Assembly: GCA_023105745.1 (NCBI GenBank)
Contig: JALGQZ010000003.1
Coordinates: forward strand, 73,444,696 to 73,508,695
Direction: 5' to 3'
Length of the DNA: 64,000 bases
Source of the DNA: Austropuccinia psidii
Lineage: Eukaryota; Basidiomycota; Pucciniomycetes; Pucciniales; Sphaerophragmiaceae
The position numbers and the translations under genes are program-made. Position 1 is the first letter of the stretch; each line of letters opens with the position of its first letter. Of the stretch, positions 32,964-46,216 are shown one piece after another. The notes beneath the pieces were generated by a model. That model was not told the DNA's origin, ran no database searches, and saw nothing but the letters and a program-made list of their open reading frames with translations.

Positions 32964-35900
32964 TGTGCCATCCAAATAATAATGTAGTTTTTCTAAAGCC
33001 CACACTAGGCATAAGCATTCCATTTGGCTTGCTCCATACCTTGCTTCTGTTGGCTTTATTTGCCTTGAAATGAAACAAATTGGTCCTTCCACTGGTTTAT
33101 CATTGATAATTTGTGTTTGGTGAAGTGCAGCACCTAGTCCTTCTCCACAAGCATCAATGTACAGTTTGAAGGGTAGTTTCCAATCTGGCATTAGAAGAAA
33201 TGGGGCATTTGTTAAGGAATTTTTTAATTCTTCATATGCCTTGACTCTTTCTTCTGTCATATAATAGACTGTTTGTTGGTCACATAGTTTATACAAGGAT
33301 TTAGCAATCTTTGCAAAGTCCTTTATATGCTGTCTATAGTAACCAGCAAATCCTAGAAATGATTGCATTTCTTTTTTGGTTTGAGGCATTGGTTTAAGTA
33401 GTACTGCTGCCACTTTATTTTTTTCTATGCCTAGACTAAGGCCAGATACAACATGTCCCAGTGCTTTTAATTCACTATACGCAAAATGACATTTTTTCAA
33501 GGATATTTTCATATTCACTTGGACTATTTTTTGTAGTACCCTTTCTAGTCTTGTAAGGTGATTTTCCCAAGTTTCTGAGCAAACTATGATATCATCAATA
33601 TAGATAATTAACCATCCTTCTGATAATTCTTCAGGGAATATGGTATTCATCATTCTTTGATAATGGGAAGGTGCATTTTTTATCCCAAATGGCATTCTTA
33701 AGTATTCAAAAATTCCACAATGGACTATTATTCTTAGTAGTTTCTTGGCATTGTCTGTTAAGACATTTTGATGAAAACCCTTAAGAGCATCCACAGCTGT
33801 GATGAACTTAGCTTGTGACAATTGGGTCAATGTCTCATGGATTCTAGGTATTGGATATCTGTCTGGAATGGTATAGGTATTCAGGGCTCTGAAGTCTCCT
33901 ACCATCCTTGATTTTCCATTATGCCAAGTTATAATGACAGGTGTAGTAACTTCTACTTGTTCATTATGTCCAACCTTTCTTAATACTCCAAGGTCCATTA
34001 ATTCTTTAATGTGCACCTCTAAGGCTTCTCTAGCTCTTGGGCTGGCTGGATAAGCAGGTCTTCTTAATAAAGGTGGGTAAGGCTTTTCTACATTAAGAAT
34101 TATATCCACTTCATGTCCAATTATGGCACCTAGTGGCTCTTTGTCAGTTGCAAAGGCATTTTTATACTTAAATAAGAGGTCAATCAATTTTTCTTTCATT
34201 TTTTCTGTTAATTCTTGATTGAATTCTGCCTCTTTAAGCTGTTCAGATATAAAAAGTTTCTTTTCTGGAATTATTTCTTCATTCTTAATAACTGTGATTT
34301 GTTTTTTGTTATTTAAGAAGCCAAACTTTTGTCTTTTGTTGTCTCCTATGGTAAAATATCTATCCTTTTGGTTAGAGATATCTATACCATAAATTGATAA
34401 GTAGTCATTCCCAAGTATGAAGTGATTACTAGTACAGTTGTCCATTACTACAAATTCTACTTTAATTCTGACACATTGTGAGGGATGAGGAAAAATTAGT
34501 GTTAAATCAATTATTCCAAGGGGCTTCATGCTCTCACTTGCACTACTAAATTTGACACCTTGTATCCGCATAAGTTTTTCTTGCCAGTCTGGGACAATGG
34601 TTTTTAAATAACTTTTACCAACACAGGTGCAATATGCTCCTGTATCTAAATTAACTTTTCCTTCTTGGTTATCAGCCATAACAATACTTATACTTGATTT
34701 TCCAGCTGTATATCCCATTCCTCTTGCAGGTTTGGTCCTATACATTTTGGCATCTTGTATATTTTTCAGGTTTGTGTCAGATGTCCCAACCTGTGGTAAG
34801 TTTGAGTTAACATCCAGTACTTCATAAATTATATCAATATTATTAATTTGTGCATTAATTATATTGATTTCCTCACTTTCAGAGCTTTCTGACCCTTCTG
34901 TCTCTTTTTCAGAGTCAGATTCCTCTTCTTTGTCATTGTGGCTTTCTGTTTCCACAATTTCATTAATCTTTGCTTTTTTAAGGCAATTATTTGCTAAGTG
35001 TCCAATACCTCCACATTTATGGCATTTTCTTTGCTCATTATTGTTGGATGTATTGGGCTTAAAGGACTCTTTTGATTTATCTTTTTTGATAAATGGTTTA
35101 TTTGGGCTTTTAATGTCTAATTTTTTCCAAGTCCTGCCAATTTTTGCTCTTGTCACTATATCTTCTAGTGCACTTATATACTCTTCTGTGGAGCATGGTT
35201 CTATACACCTGCTTCTTAGGGCATGTTCTAGTTCCCCTCCACATTTTTTAAGTATTTTCATATGCACCATCTTTTGTGACATTTCTGGGTACAGTGCATT
35301 AAGCCTTTCAACTTGCTTTAAGAACCAAGTTAAAGGTTTGTCTTTCTCTGGGTCAAAGAAAGAGTTTTCAAATGCATTTTCTATCTTATACCTCCAGGCA
35401 TCATTTGCCCACTTGGTGATTATTTCTTGTTTCCACCAAGGCCAGGTATTTTTACCATTTGTTTGTCTTATGTCATAATACCATCTTTTTGCAGATTTCT
35501 CAAACAATGAATGTAATCTTTCGGTGATTAATTCATCTGGTATGGAATAGTCTTCTTGTCACATGTCAGTTGTTTTAATAAATGACATGTGGTCATATAC
35601 ACCTTCTCCTGTGAATGTTGGCCATTCTTTCAATTGAGGTGCTTCCTTCATTAAGACTTGGTTATTATCTTGGTGACTCAAGTCTGTTATGAAAGGATTT
35701 GACAATTCCTCTTTTGTTTTAACAGGGCTTCTTATATGAGAAAATGGTGTTGATAACTTTGGCATATTTAAATTAGCCTCATTAGTTTTATCCATTTTTT
35801 CAGTAATAAGCCTTATTTCACTCTGAATATCATCTTTCAGATGCATTCTTGCTTCATCACTTTTTTCCACATGGTCCAAAAGTAATTTTTGGTGTGATGA

Positions 35901-36956
35901 AGTCTTTTCTTCAAATTGTTCTACAGAAATACTTAATTTATTTAATTTTTCTGTAAGATTGTCAATACTCACATCATAATTGATTGTCAAAGTCTTGTCT
36001 TTGATATCTTTTATGTATTTATACAATTCTTGTTGTCCTTGTATTAATTTTTGAGTATTGTCAATTAAATTCTTTGGTTTATTATTTTCAACAATAAACT
36101 TAATGTTGTCAATTTCTTTCTTGTTTTGCACAACAATTTTTGTTAAAGAAGATAAATTGTTATTTATTTCTTGTAGTGATAATAAACTATCTTTAATTTC
36201 TTTTAGAGGTAATATACTATTTTTAATTTCTGTTAAAGTATTTACAACATCTTTGGACAAGGTTATTTCTTTGGGAAATGAGGTTGTCTCATTCTTTACT
36301 CTTCCTTGTCCTTGAATTCCATCAAGGTTCTGGCCATGTTGAAAACATTGTCCATGGCATCCTTTTGGATTCTTGGGATTCTGTAGCTTGGGGAATATGG
36401 TTTCCTCCAATGCTTTTTCTTGTTCTTCTTCCCTTCTTGGGGAAGTGGGTTGGCTTGGGGCTTGCTGGTAGAAGCTACTGGGGCTTCTTCCTTGGTTGCC
36501 TCCCTCTTTTTGGCATGGTAGTCCTTGATTTTTTTGATTTGAGGTTTGGATGACAGTGGATTCCATCCATTGGAGTATTTCACTATCTCCTCCTCTTTGA
36601 GGAACTTTTTCAGGATTGGCCAGGAGTTCATCACTCCTTGGTGTATTTGAGGCAACATTTCCCAATCTTTGTCCTTGTACACTGTGCAATACTGCTTGTA
36701 CTGGCTCATGTAGATGTCTATTTGAGCCCTCTGAATGTGATTTGTACCTGTTTGAGTTACTCATACTTAGTTCCAATTCAGGCTCAGATATCATGGGCAT
36801 TTCTGGGACTTGCCTTTGCGATAAGGCACTTCCTTGTGTGGATTCTGTTCCACTTGGGATATTGCCCTTTCTTTTCCCTTTTGAGGGATCAGTTCTACCT
36901 CTGAGTCCAGCTCCATCTGATTGGATGGAGTATTGGGAACCTCTTCTGGTAGTCAT
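32964..36956 (-). CDS. Gag-pol 5' part of element B: gag, protease, RT, RNase H start
   Basis: One frame from the ATG at 36956 (MTTRRGSQ) to the transposon insertion, with a single TGA at 35559-35561 where relatives have a sense codon. Gag has a Ser/Gln-rich N-terminus, a coiled-coil-like block ([19 protein letters not shown]), a capsid block ([20 protein letters not shown]) and a zinc knuckle, [14 protein letters not shown]. Protease has LDTGAYC. RT has [21 protein letters not shown] and the YIDD active site. RNase H begins [15 protein letters not shown] and is cut after LHYYLDG. A +1 frame (36709-36296) is also open inside gag. The TGA is followed by C, a leaky context, but C and D lack it, so a mutation is more likely than recoding. 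Confidence 0.93.
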
Positions 36957-37677
36957 AATTTAAAAAATAAGACAAATAAAAGTATTTTAGAATAAAATTT
37001 CTTTTTATGGCAATTATAAAAGAGGTGCTCACCTTCAGAGTCTTGAATGGTGGGTCCTGGAAAGTCTAATTTCTTAGCTTTCTTTCTTTTAAAGATAACT
37101 GGTGTTGGAGAACTTTGACAAGTTTCTTCCACCAATCTCTCAACAGTAGCTTGGTTGTCTTCTGTTGGGTTATCTTCAAACACTAAAAAAGACAAATAAA
37201 TAGAAGTCTTTTTATAAGAAGTGTTATTTTTTTTGGCAAGATATGGCAATTTTCCACGTAGAAATTGCTTTTATATCTTTAAAAATTGAAATGAATAAAG
37301 AAATGAATAAAAATGAATAAAAATAACTTTTTTTTATTGGTTTTTTCTATTTTTTAATATTTTTTTTTATTTTTAAAGAAAAAAAAATGAATATGATTCT
37401 TTATAAAATTAAATTATAATAAAATTATTTTTAATTTATAAAATATCTCTTTTAATCACCAGAGTCACTCAAAGAAAGTTCTTGAAAGTCTAAGGATGTG
37501 AAAAACCATGTGTAAGACAGTACAATTGCTTTCCAAATGCCTCAATAGCTTTTAAAATCAATAAAATATAAAATTATTATATATTTTTATGATTATAAAT
37601 ATAATTTATTATTGGATAAACTCAATTAGAATCTTTTTAAAGGTCTTTTAAGTAAATATCACGGCCAGTCCCCCAAA
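36957..37677 (-). other. 5' leader of element B with an exon-like block and PBS
   Basis: On the minus strand, PBS TGGGGGACTGGCCGTG at 37675-37660 follows the 5' LTR end. An open block at 37182-37033 (acidic then lysine-rich: TVERLVEETC, FKRKKAKKLDFPG) is preceded by TTTTTTAG and followed by GTGAGC, as an internal exon would be. About 75 bp later gag starts at 36956. The rest is AT-rich and non-coding. Confidence 0.5.
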
Positions 37678-39704
37678 TGTAAGGTTTGACTATGAAACAA
37701 TAAGTAAAAATTACTAATTTATTACTTATTGTACTCTGAATGTCCTTATGAATTGAATAAATAAGATTAAAAATATAATAATAATAAATAATTATTTTTA
37801 TTATGGCGTAAAATAATTATATTATTAAATAAATATAATAATATAATTCATATTATGAAAATATAATATAATAAATGAATATATTAATATAAAATAATTA
37901 ATATATTCAAAAAGCTCTTTATTATTGCTACCAACAAATAATAAAGGCGTGGAAAATTGCTTTTTATTAATAAAAAACAATTAATAACAATAATATTACT
38001 AATATTAAAGTTATGAATTAATATAAATACTATTTATATTAATTAAAAAATTATTAAGAGAGTAATAATAGAGAAATTATTATAATAAGAGAAAATAACC
38101 TACTTTTAACACTTAATATAATAATTTTGAAATATTTTACGCCAAAAAATATAAATACAACTTTTTCAAATTGTATTTACAATAAAAATAAAGAAAATTA
38201 CAAATTATTCTGGATTTTTATGTGGAAATGAGTTTTTATAGAGATTTTTAGCAAAAACAATTAAATAAATGATTTAATAACGTCAAAATGGATGATTATA
38301 ACAAGGTGGTCTTTGGTCTTTAATAATATAATGGTTTTATATATAAAGAATAAAGAAATTACCTTTGATTTTAATTGATTTAATGTTTTTGATGCATCTG
38401 AGGGGAAAATAGAGTAAAAAGAGCTCTATTTATAGTAAATACCTCCCTCCTAGAGTCCAAAAGGCTTCTAGTAGACGTGTACTGATCATATCCACTAGAA
38501 TTGATCAATATTTTAAGGTTTGGAGATGATTACATCATTATCAAACCATATTACATCATTATTACACCATTATTTAGAGTTATCACTATAACTCTAAAGT
38601 TGATGACATCAGAGGTTTGGCAGAACCCCAAATTTCGTGGATTTTATTAGTTTTAATCATAAACTAATAGTATTCACCAATTATATCACTCTTAAGACTG
38701 TTAAATGTAAATTAAGGTTACTGTGAGTGATCATAACTGCTCAAATTAAGCTCAAACTTTGATTCTCAATAACATTTAGGATTTACACGCTACAGCAATT
38801 CAGAGAGTGAATTCTGATAGCCTGGCATAACCTCATTATGCTGCCAAGAGCTTTTCATTACATCATCAAAACTCTAATTTTGATCATTTTTCTTGTAACT
38901 CATCTTTTCTGTCGAAATTCAATATTTTAAACTTCAAACCTTGATTTCAGGGGGTTATACCCTGAATTTAATAATAAAAATTACATAATTATTCTCTAAT
39001 GAACTAGTAGAATCCAACTTTATACGTTTTTTTAAGTTTGGACCACTTTCACAACAAAGTGGTCAACAGCTCTGTTGATTTTTATCAATATTTCATCATA
39101 GGTTTTAACCTTGTTTATAATTTGTAAAGTAAAGTTAATATCTGTGTTCTTACAGTAATTACGTGGTAATTTCATTTTTGGTTAATCATTCTATCATGTA
39201 TAGTTTAGGAGATATTAGCTATGATCCTTGAATATATGTGTTGACCAAAAAAGTGCATATATTCAGGTTAATTCCTTAAGTATTAACTTTGGAAATTAGC
39301 TTATTAATTGTTTTATGTGTGTACTTTCGTGGGGAATCCACTGGTACTATTTATTTCACATGTTGCTTCATTAGTTCTTGAGATAAATAAGGTTTTATGG
39401 TTTTTATAAGGTATTATACCTTATAATTCATTAAATATTGACTTTACAGATATGCCATAAAAATGGTATATGTGTATTTTTCCATGGGGAATCCAATGGT
39501 ATAATTTATTTTACATGTTGATCCATTGGCTTTTAAGTTAAACCAATTTTTGTACCAATTTATGGTATTTTTTGTATATTTAAGTAATTATTTTTAATGT
39601 ATAATTATTCTAAGTAATTTTAATATAATTATATTAAAGGTATAATTATTCTGAGTCTTTTTTGTGACCTTATTGGGTATGTGGTCATATCTCAAAGGCT
39701 CACA
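37678..39704 (-). repeat. 5' LTR of element B
   Basis: Nearly identical to 6472-8497 over its full length, with only scattered substitutions. On the plus strand its outer end GGCTCACA abuts the TSD ATAAG at 39705-39709, after which the pol frame of element C resumes. Confidence 0.95.
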
Positions 39705-42700
39705 ATAAGTGTCAGAAATTTGCCTTTTTACAACTTAAAAGACAAATTACAGTAAATAAAGTATCACCAGTCAACTTAGAATTAAAAAAATTCATATCTG
39801 AACAGTTGAGGGAGGCTGAAATAAGCCTTCATCTGACTGATAAACAAGAAAATGAATTTTCTTCCCTTTTGTATGACCACAGAGGAGCATTTTCTTTGCA
39901 CAAAGAGCCTCTAGGAGCAACAATTGGCCATGAAGTTGACATCATTCTTAATATTGAAAGACCTTATCCACCACTCTTAAGGAGACCTGCATACCCAGAA
40001 AGTCCCAAGTCAAGAGAAGCTCTGGAAACTCATATCAAAGAACTTCTAGACCTTGGTGTAATAAGAAAATTTGGCCACAATGAAGAGGTAGAAATAACTA
40101 CACCAGTCATAGTGGCATGGCATAATGGAAAATGTAGAATGGTTGGAGACTTCAGAGCTCTGAACACTTACACTGTTCCAGATAGGGACCCAATACCAGA
40201 AATCCAAATTGCCCTTACTCAAATATCTCAAGCAGTGTATATAACCACTATGGATTCCCTTAAAGGATTCCATCAAAATGTGGTGACACCAAGAGCAAGA
40301 AAATACTTGAGAATTATTGTTCATTGTGGAGTGTATGAATATTTAAGAATGCCCTTTGGTATGAAAAATGCACCTTCACACTTCCAAAGAGTGATGAATG
40401 AAATCTTCCCTGAAGAACTTTCATAGGGATGGTTAATCATTTACATTGATTACATTATTTTTCTGTTCCAGGACTTGGGAAGAGCACATGTACATATTGT
40501 CCAGAGGTTTGACAAAATTTCAATAAGTGAACATTAAAGTCTCTTTGAAGAAATTTCATTTTGGATTTAAAGAACTTAAAGGACTAGGACATGTTGCATC
40601 TGGTTTGTCCCTTGGAATTGACAAAAACAAAGTTGCAGCAATATTGCTAAAAACCATGCCTCAGAAAAAAAAGGAAATTCAGTCATTCTTAGGTTTTGCA
40701 GGATATTACAGGCAACACCTTAAATATTTTGCATCCATAGCAAGACCACTTTATAAATTATGTGACAAAGACACAGTATTTGAAATGACTGTTGACAGAG
40801 TCAAAGCTTTTGAGTCTCTAAGAGAAGCCTTGACCACTGCTCCACTCTTAATGATGCCAGACTTTAAATTGCCTTTCAAATTATATATTGATGCATCAGG
40901 GGATGGGCTGGGTGCTGCACTTCACCAAGTTCAGATCTTAAATGATAAACCTGTAGAAGGACCCATATGTTTCATATCCAGGCAAATCAAACCAACTGAA
41001 GCCAGATATGGGGCAAGTAAAATGGAATGTCTCTGCCTTGTCTGGGCCTTGGAAAAATTGAACTACTTCTTAGAGGGATGTGTTTTTGAGGTGATAACAG
41101 ATTGTACAGCTGTCAAATCACTCTTAAACATGAAAACACCCAAACGACATATGCTCAGATGGCAAATAGCCATACAAGAATACAAAGGCAATATGACTAT
41201 TGTTCATAAGGATGGGAATATTCATAATAATGCAGATGGACTAAGCAGATGGCCATTACCAAATAATATTGATAATCCTGCTTATGTGCCAGGAGAAGCT
41301 TCACCACATATCCCAATAGAAGGAATAAGTGTTACTGACTTGAACACCACCTTCTTTGAAGAAGTCAGAAAGAGTTACACTAAAGATAGGAATTGTAGCA
41401 TCTTATGCCGATTACTTAACAAAGACTGTAAAGACAACTCTCTAATACATGCCTTGGATGAAGTATGGAAAAAATCTTATGATGAAGGAAGATTTCCCCT
41501 ACTGGATGGTATAATTTACCACAGGACCAAGCACACATGTGTCATGACAGTTGTGGACAGGTCATTAATCAATCTTGTACTAAAGAATGCCATGATCGCC
41601 CCTTTTCAGGACATCTGTTGCAAGACAGAACAAGAGAGAAAGTAAAGACCTGCATATGGTGGCCAATGTGGCTGAACAATGTTGCAGAGTATTGTAAAAC
41701 CTGTGACAGATGCCAAAAGGCAAATAAATCGACTGGAAAGAGACTTGGAAATATGATAAAATTGTAAGAACCAAGCAGACCTTGGGAAATTGTCCATATG
41801 GATTGGGTAACTGGTCTACCACCAGGAGGTGACAGAATTTATAATGCTTTCCTAGTAATTGTGGACAGATTCAGTAAAACTCCAATCTTTTTACCATGTC
41901 ACAAAGATTATACAGCCATGGATACAGCTCTTCTGATATGGAATATAGTAGTGTCATGGACTGGAATATTTACAAGTATCATTAGTGATAGGGATCCCAG
42001 ATTCACTTCAGCACTATGGACAAATCTTCACCAATTATTTGGCACTAAACTGTCTTTTTCTACAGCCTACCACCCGCAAACTGATGGCCTGGCTGAAAGG
42101 ATGATCCAAAACTTAGAGGAAATGGTAAGAATATTTTGTGCATATGGCCTTGAAGTTAAAGATAGTGATGGTTTCACCCATGATTGGTGTACTCTTCTAC
42201 CTGCACTGGAGCTTGCATACAAAACCTCCATTCATGCCAGTACCAATGAGACTCCTGCTATTTTGGAAAAAGGATGGAATCCCAAATTATCCCAAGATTC
42301 TTTAAGGAAAGATTTGGTTGAAATACATCCTACAGCTGCAAGCTTACAAGGAATGCTAGACAGAGCCAGAAAGCATGCAGTAAAATGCATGGAAGACTCA
42401 TTTGCATATGCTAAAGATAAATGGGACAAATCTCATGCCACTCCAGATTTCAAGGTAGGGGATTTAGTACTAGTATCCACCACAAACTTCAATAACATCA
42501 AAGGATGTAAAAAGATCAAAGACTCCTTTGCAGGACCTTTTGTTATTAAAGCCCTCCATGGAGAAAATGCTGTTGAAGTAGAATTATCTGAAGAACTTAG
42601 TAATAAGCATCCTACATTTCCAGTGAGCTTGGTAAAACCATATAAATCTAGTGATGCTGAGAAATTTACCTTGAGAAATAAAGTTCCACAAGTTATACCT

Positions 42701-42902
42701 CCTATTGAGACTTCTGGTACTAAGAAAATTACCAAAGTTCTTAAAGAAAGAAAATTAAGAACCAAGAAAGTGAGGGAATACCTTGTTAGGTACAGTGACC
42801 CAGCTTGAGAAGATGAATGGTTAGAAGAAAAACATATACCAGAAGCTGACAAACTCCCCAGGAGATTCAGACACACTAGAAATACCACTATTACAAATTA
42901 AT
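39705..42902 (+). pseudogene. Pol 3' part of element C: RT, RNase H, integrase, chromodomain; broken
   Basis: The frame resumes after the ATAAG repeat with KCQKFAFL, matching B and D. RT is recognisable ([32 protein letters not shown]) but a TAG at 40424-40426 and a frameshift follow, and the catalytic YIDD is changed to YIDY near 40441. RNase H ([15 protein letters not shown]) and the end of the polymerase region lie at 40527-41645. The integrase has its zinc domain around a frameshift near 41600 and the core from 41798 ([37 protein letters not shown]). The chromodomain-like tail (EYLVRYSDPA) is cut by a TGA at 42806-42808. Clearly non-functional. Confidence 0.92.
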
Positions 42903-42923
42903 ATTCTTTTTTTAGGGGGAGGG

Positions 42924-44385
42924 TGTCAGCCTGTGACTCAAAACCAGAGCACAAGCATGACAGCCAAAATACCATAAACCAATGGTATAGCCAAAATACC
43001 ACCAAAACATGGAGCTGAGCCAAATTAGCTCAAAAGGTATCAAAAGAAAGAGGAAACTCACCTCTTCCTGAAAATATAAGTCCCATCACCATAGGACAAG
43101 AAATAACAAAGTTATTCCTGCTCAAAGTTATTGCTGAGCATAAACCTTAATTTTCACCTCTCATCTAAAATCTAGAAGGAGAGGCTTAACCCCATCAAAT
43201 GGGTATTCAAAATGAAGCTCTAAGCCAGGGCTATCCAATTGTACTAGCCAAACTGAGCTAGCACCAGTATTACTTGAGTTATGGTCAAATTCAGACCAAA
43301 TAAGGGTGAACAAAAAATTCACCTCTCATCTAACTTTTACAGTTTTAGTGTGAGATACTTAAAGTGGGGTCTTTTTGGAAAGAGCACAATCAGGGCTATC
43401 TGATGGTGTCATCCATTTCCTCATATCTCAACTAGAACAGAAGTTATTGGCCAAACAAGCTTAATACAGCTTTTGCCCAAAACACGCCAATGTATAAAAA
43501 CACTTGTACATAGGATAACTTTGCCATATTTAATGATAACCATGTCAAGTTGGGTACCATTGTATAGAGCTCATACAGGGCTATTCAATGAACCAACTTT
43601 GAGCTTGATATCTCAAACACTGACAGAGGTATGACAATTTTAAGGTAAAAATCCCACCTGCTGTCATATACAGCCTTACCATGGGATAATACCCTATAAC
43701 CATGAATATGAGGTGTCAAATAGACGAAGAAGCATGTTTTTACTTCAATACCTCATATTTCAGTCAATACTGGGGTCCCATACAGTTTCTGTACAGCATT
43801 CTACGTGTCATACACGTCAGAATCAGGCTGTGAGGTCCCCAGATGAAAGTTTTCACCCTGTATTGGTGAAAACTGCCCAGATGTGGTTTTGAAACCACAT
43901 CTGAGCCCAATACCGGGTATACAGATGTGGTTTCAAAACCACATCTGAGCCCAATACAGGGTATACAGGCTGTTTGCAAACCACAAGCCTGTCATGAGGA
44001 GTGAAAAATCTTCACTTCCTCTATGTGAAAAGGTCTAACAGCCTTTTCACCCCAATTTCAGGATAAAAGGAGGGCTTTTCACTGCCAAAACCTTTCCTCA
44101 TCCTGCTCTTGAATAAACTACGTAGTAAACTTTCAAAAACAGTTTTACTCTTGGTTAAATAATCAGGTATAACTATAATCTTTAATTATTGTAGACTTTA
44201 TTATTGTAATCCAACAGATAAAGCCTGCACCCAGGGTTCTCAATAGCGCTCACCACCACTATTTCTCAATAGTAGAACCCTTTTATCTCATTATAAACTC
44301 TTATAAGTCATTTTTTGCCGTGTCACATACACAGTTAAAGTTGTAATTAGCCTAGTTATACCTTTATCATAGTATCATCCTGACA
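42924..44385. mobile_element. Solo LTR inserted in the polypurine tract of element C
   Basis: Termini TGTCAG...CTGACA are inverted copies and GAGGG flanks both sides (42919-42923, 44386-44390). Removing it restores AGGGGGAGGGAA directly before the 3' LTR of C, an ordinary polypurine tract. It has no internal domain. Inside are two hairpins built on CAGATGTGGTTT/AAACCACATCTG about 44 bp apart (about 43878-43947) and a GATAAAAGGAGG patch with AATAAA downstream (44062-44118), which could be promoter and polyadenylation signals. Confidence 0.92.
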
Positions 44386-44392
44386 GAGGGAA

Positions 44393-46216
44393 TGTGAGCC
44401 TTAGAGGTAATTTAGTATACCCAAAAGACCACAAATACAAAATTAACATATAAATGTAAATAAAATAAAATTATTTATATTATTAAAATGAAAATCAAAA
44501 TATAAATATAGAATTATATTCACAATGAAAAATTCAATTACAATTTAAAAATAAAATTACATTAAATTTTGAAATTGTAAAATTACATTTATACTTGAAA
44601 AAATGAAGTAAAAATGAATTTTTAACAAAATTGTAAAAAAATGAATAAATTCGGAAAAAAGTTAAATAAAAATTATTAGAGCTTTTTATCCAATAAATAA
44701 ACATATAAAAATTATTTCACCATTGGATTCCTCATAAAAAATCAGGTGGGGTCACCTCTGGGTGAAAATTTTGTAACTCAACTCTAAATAAGCTTAAATT
44801 AAGTTTTTAGTATTTTCTGTATGAAAATTGAAAATCCTCAAAACTTTAATTTAATTCACATCACATGTAGTGTGAATCACCAAGATTTGTGTTAAAATTG
44901 ATGTGTTGTGTATATTTTAGAAGTTATGAGGAATTAAAGTCTTTTCAATTGAATTCAATTGAAATGTCAAAATGTGCGTGTGTATTACATAAGTGAACTT
45001 TGATTTACATATGAGGTATCAATTATTATTGTATTGAACTGTACAACTCAATTGAATTACATATGTAAATTATAAGTATAATACATGATGAGGAATTCAA
45101 GGGAAAATAAATTGGAAAGATTAAATTTGGGGGGAAAAGGAACTCCAGCTCTAAGGGGGAGCTAGACCCCCAAAATCCTAGCTGAAAGGCATGTGGTGTC
45201 AAAATTCACACAAAAGTTCATCACTTTTGGCCTGGAATTGAGTTACAGGGTCTGTGGACTCAATTGATGATGTGTTTTGATACCAACTGGGGTAGTTTTA
45301 GCTGTTGCCAAGAGGGTAAAACTACTCTTAAGATAAAAAAATCATAGTAAAAACAGTTTTAACTGGCTTCTATGTCTCGTATACACATTCTGACGTGTTT
45401 TGAAGGCTCTAGACCAGGTATTGCTATAGTAATGGCTGATTTAAGGGTCTAAAATGGCTAAAAATGGCTTCAACCAGCCCTTTTCTAGGCTAAACCAGGG
45501 TTCAATGATGCCATAATTGTCTTTTCTGCTGTCAGACTGTTTTTCACGACTGACAAGAGTAACCTTTACTTTTGGAGTAAGAAAATTGATGGCTATAAAA
45601 GAATGTCTTCTTTTCCCCTCTTTTCTCTTCATGTTAGAATCTTTTCCTTTCATTAATTAGTTTAAAAACTGTTAAACCAATCAATAAAAGATTCCAACCA
45701 CCTTTTTTAAATCATTTTAACCTTCAAAACACGTGAAAAAATCATTATAATCATTGTTTGTAACTCTTATAATCATTTTTACCCCTGAACCACCCCAAAA
45801 GTGAATTAAAGCATCTTTCATCACTGTAAACTTTGTCACTTTGTTTCCAAATTCACTCTGGTCACCTTTGGGCATGCTTTCTCTTTAATATTCTTTTTAA
45901 AGACTTTGTTCTTTCATTAATTGCTTGAAGCTCTTTGCTCAATTAATTCCAATTGAAATTGCTCTTGAAGAAATTTCTTTTGTAGCTTTAAATATCTCTT
46001 GTAGAGTATTTTTGGATGAATTTTTATTGTTGGTAAAACAATAAATCTTTATAATATTATTGTTTTATACTAATAAGGCTATAAACAGTAAAATTGGCGT
46101 GTTTTCTCTTAAAAATAATATTTTTTACCATTTTTAATTGATTTTTACCTTATACATATTTTGAGGACAGGAAAAGTACTTGATTTTTAATCAAAGTTTC
46201 ATATCCACACCTTACA
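44393..46216 (+). repeat. 3' LTR of element C
   Basis: Begins TGTGAGCCTTAGAGG and ends CACACCTTACA; pairs with 1507-3306. The next bases, CATAGACACATCTTACA, are the terminal 17 bases of the D-type LTR. Confidence 0.9.

Larger units (their letters stand above)
6472..39704 (-). mobile_element. Ty3/gypsy LTR retrotransposon B (young, minus strand, nested in C)
   Basis: LTRs at 6472-8497 and 37678-39704 are about 2.03 kb each and nearly identical by eye. The 5-bp direct repeat ATAAG flanks the element at 6467-6471 and 39705-39709. Between the LTRs, minus-strand gag-pol runs 36956 to 8617 and is interrupted only by the 22.5 kb transposon at 10426-32963. Removing that insert with one copy of its TSD puts the two halves of the RNase H domain back in the same frame. 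Apart from one TGA at 35559-35561 the frame is open, so the element was recently active. Confidence 0.95.
1507..46216 (+). mobile_element. Ty3/gypsy LTR retrotransposon C (outer, degraded, split by nested insertions)
   Basis: Two LTRs of one family (1507-3306 and 44393-46216) bound a gag-pol remnant on the plus strand. Internal order is PBS, a short exon-like block, gag, protease, RT, RNase H, integrase and a chromodomain-like tail, as in Ty3/gypsy chromoviruses. The pol frame stops at 6471 and resumes at 39710 because element B inserted between them with TSD ATAAG. The LTRs differ at many sites and pol has numerous stops, so it is an old copy. The flanks do not give a matching TSD (GCCCC on the left, CATAG on the right), which suggests recombination. 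Confidence 0.85.

Noticed and set aside
35559..35561. TGA between gag and protease of element B as a programmed readthrough site
   Set aside because: It lies in the capsid region, upstream of the zinc knuckle, and neither C nor D has a stop there; a simple mutation is more likely.
1507..46216. Simple single insertion of element C
   Set aside because: The flanks GCCCC and CATAG do not match, so a plain insertion with 5-bp TSD is not supported, although the LTR pair is real.
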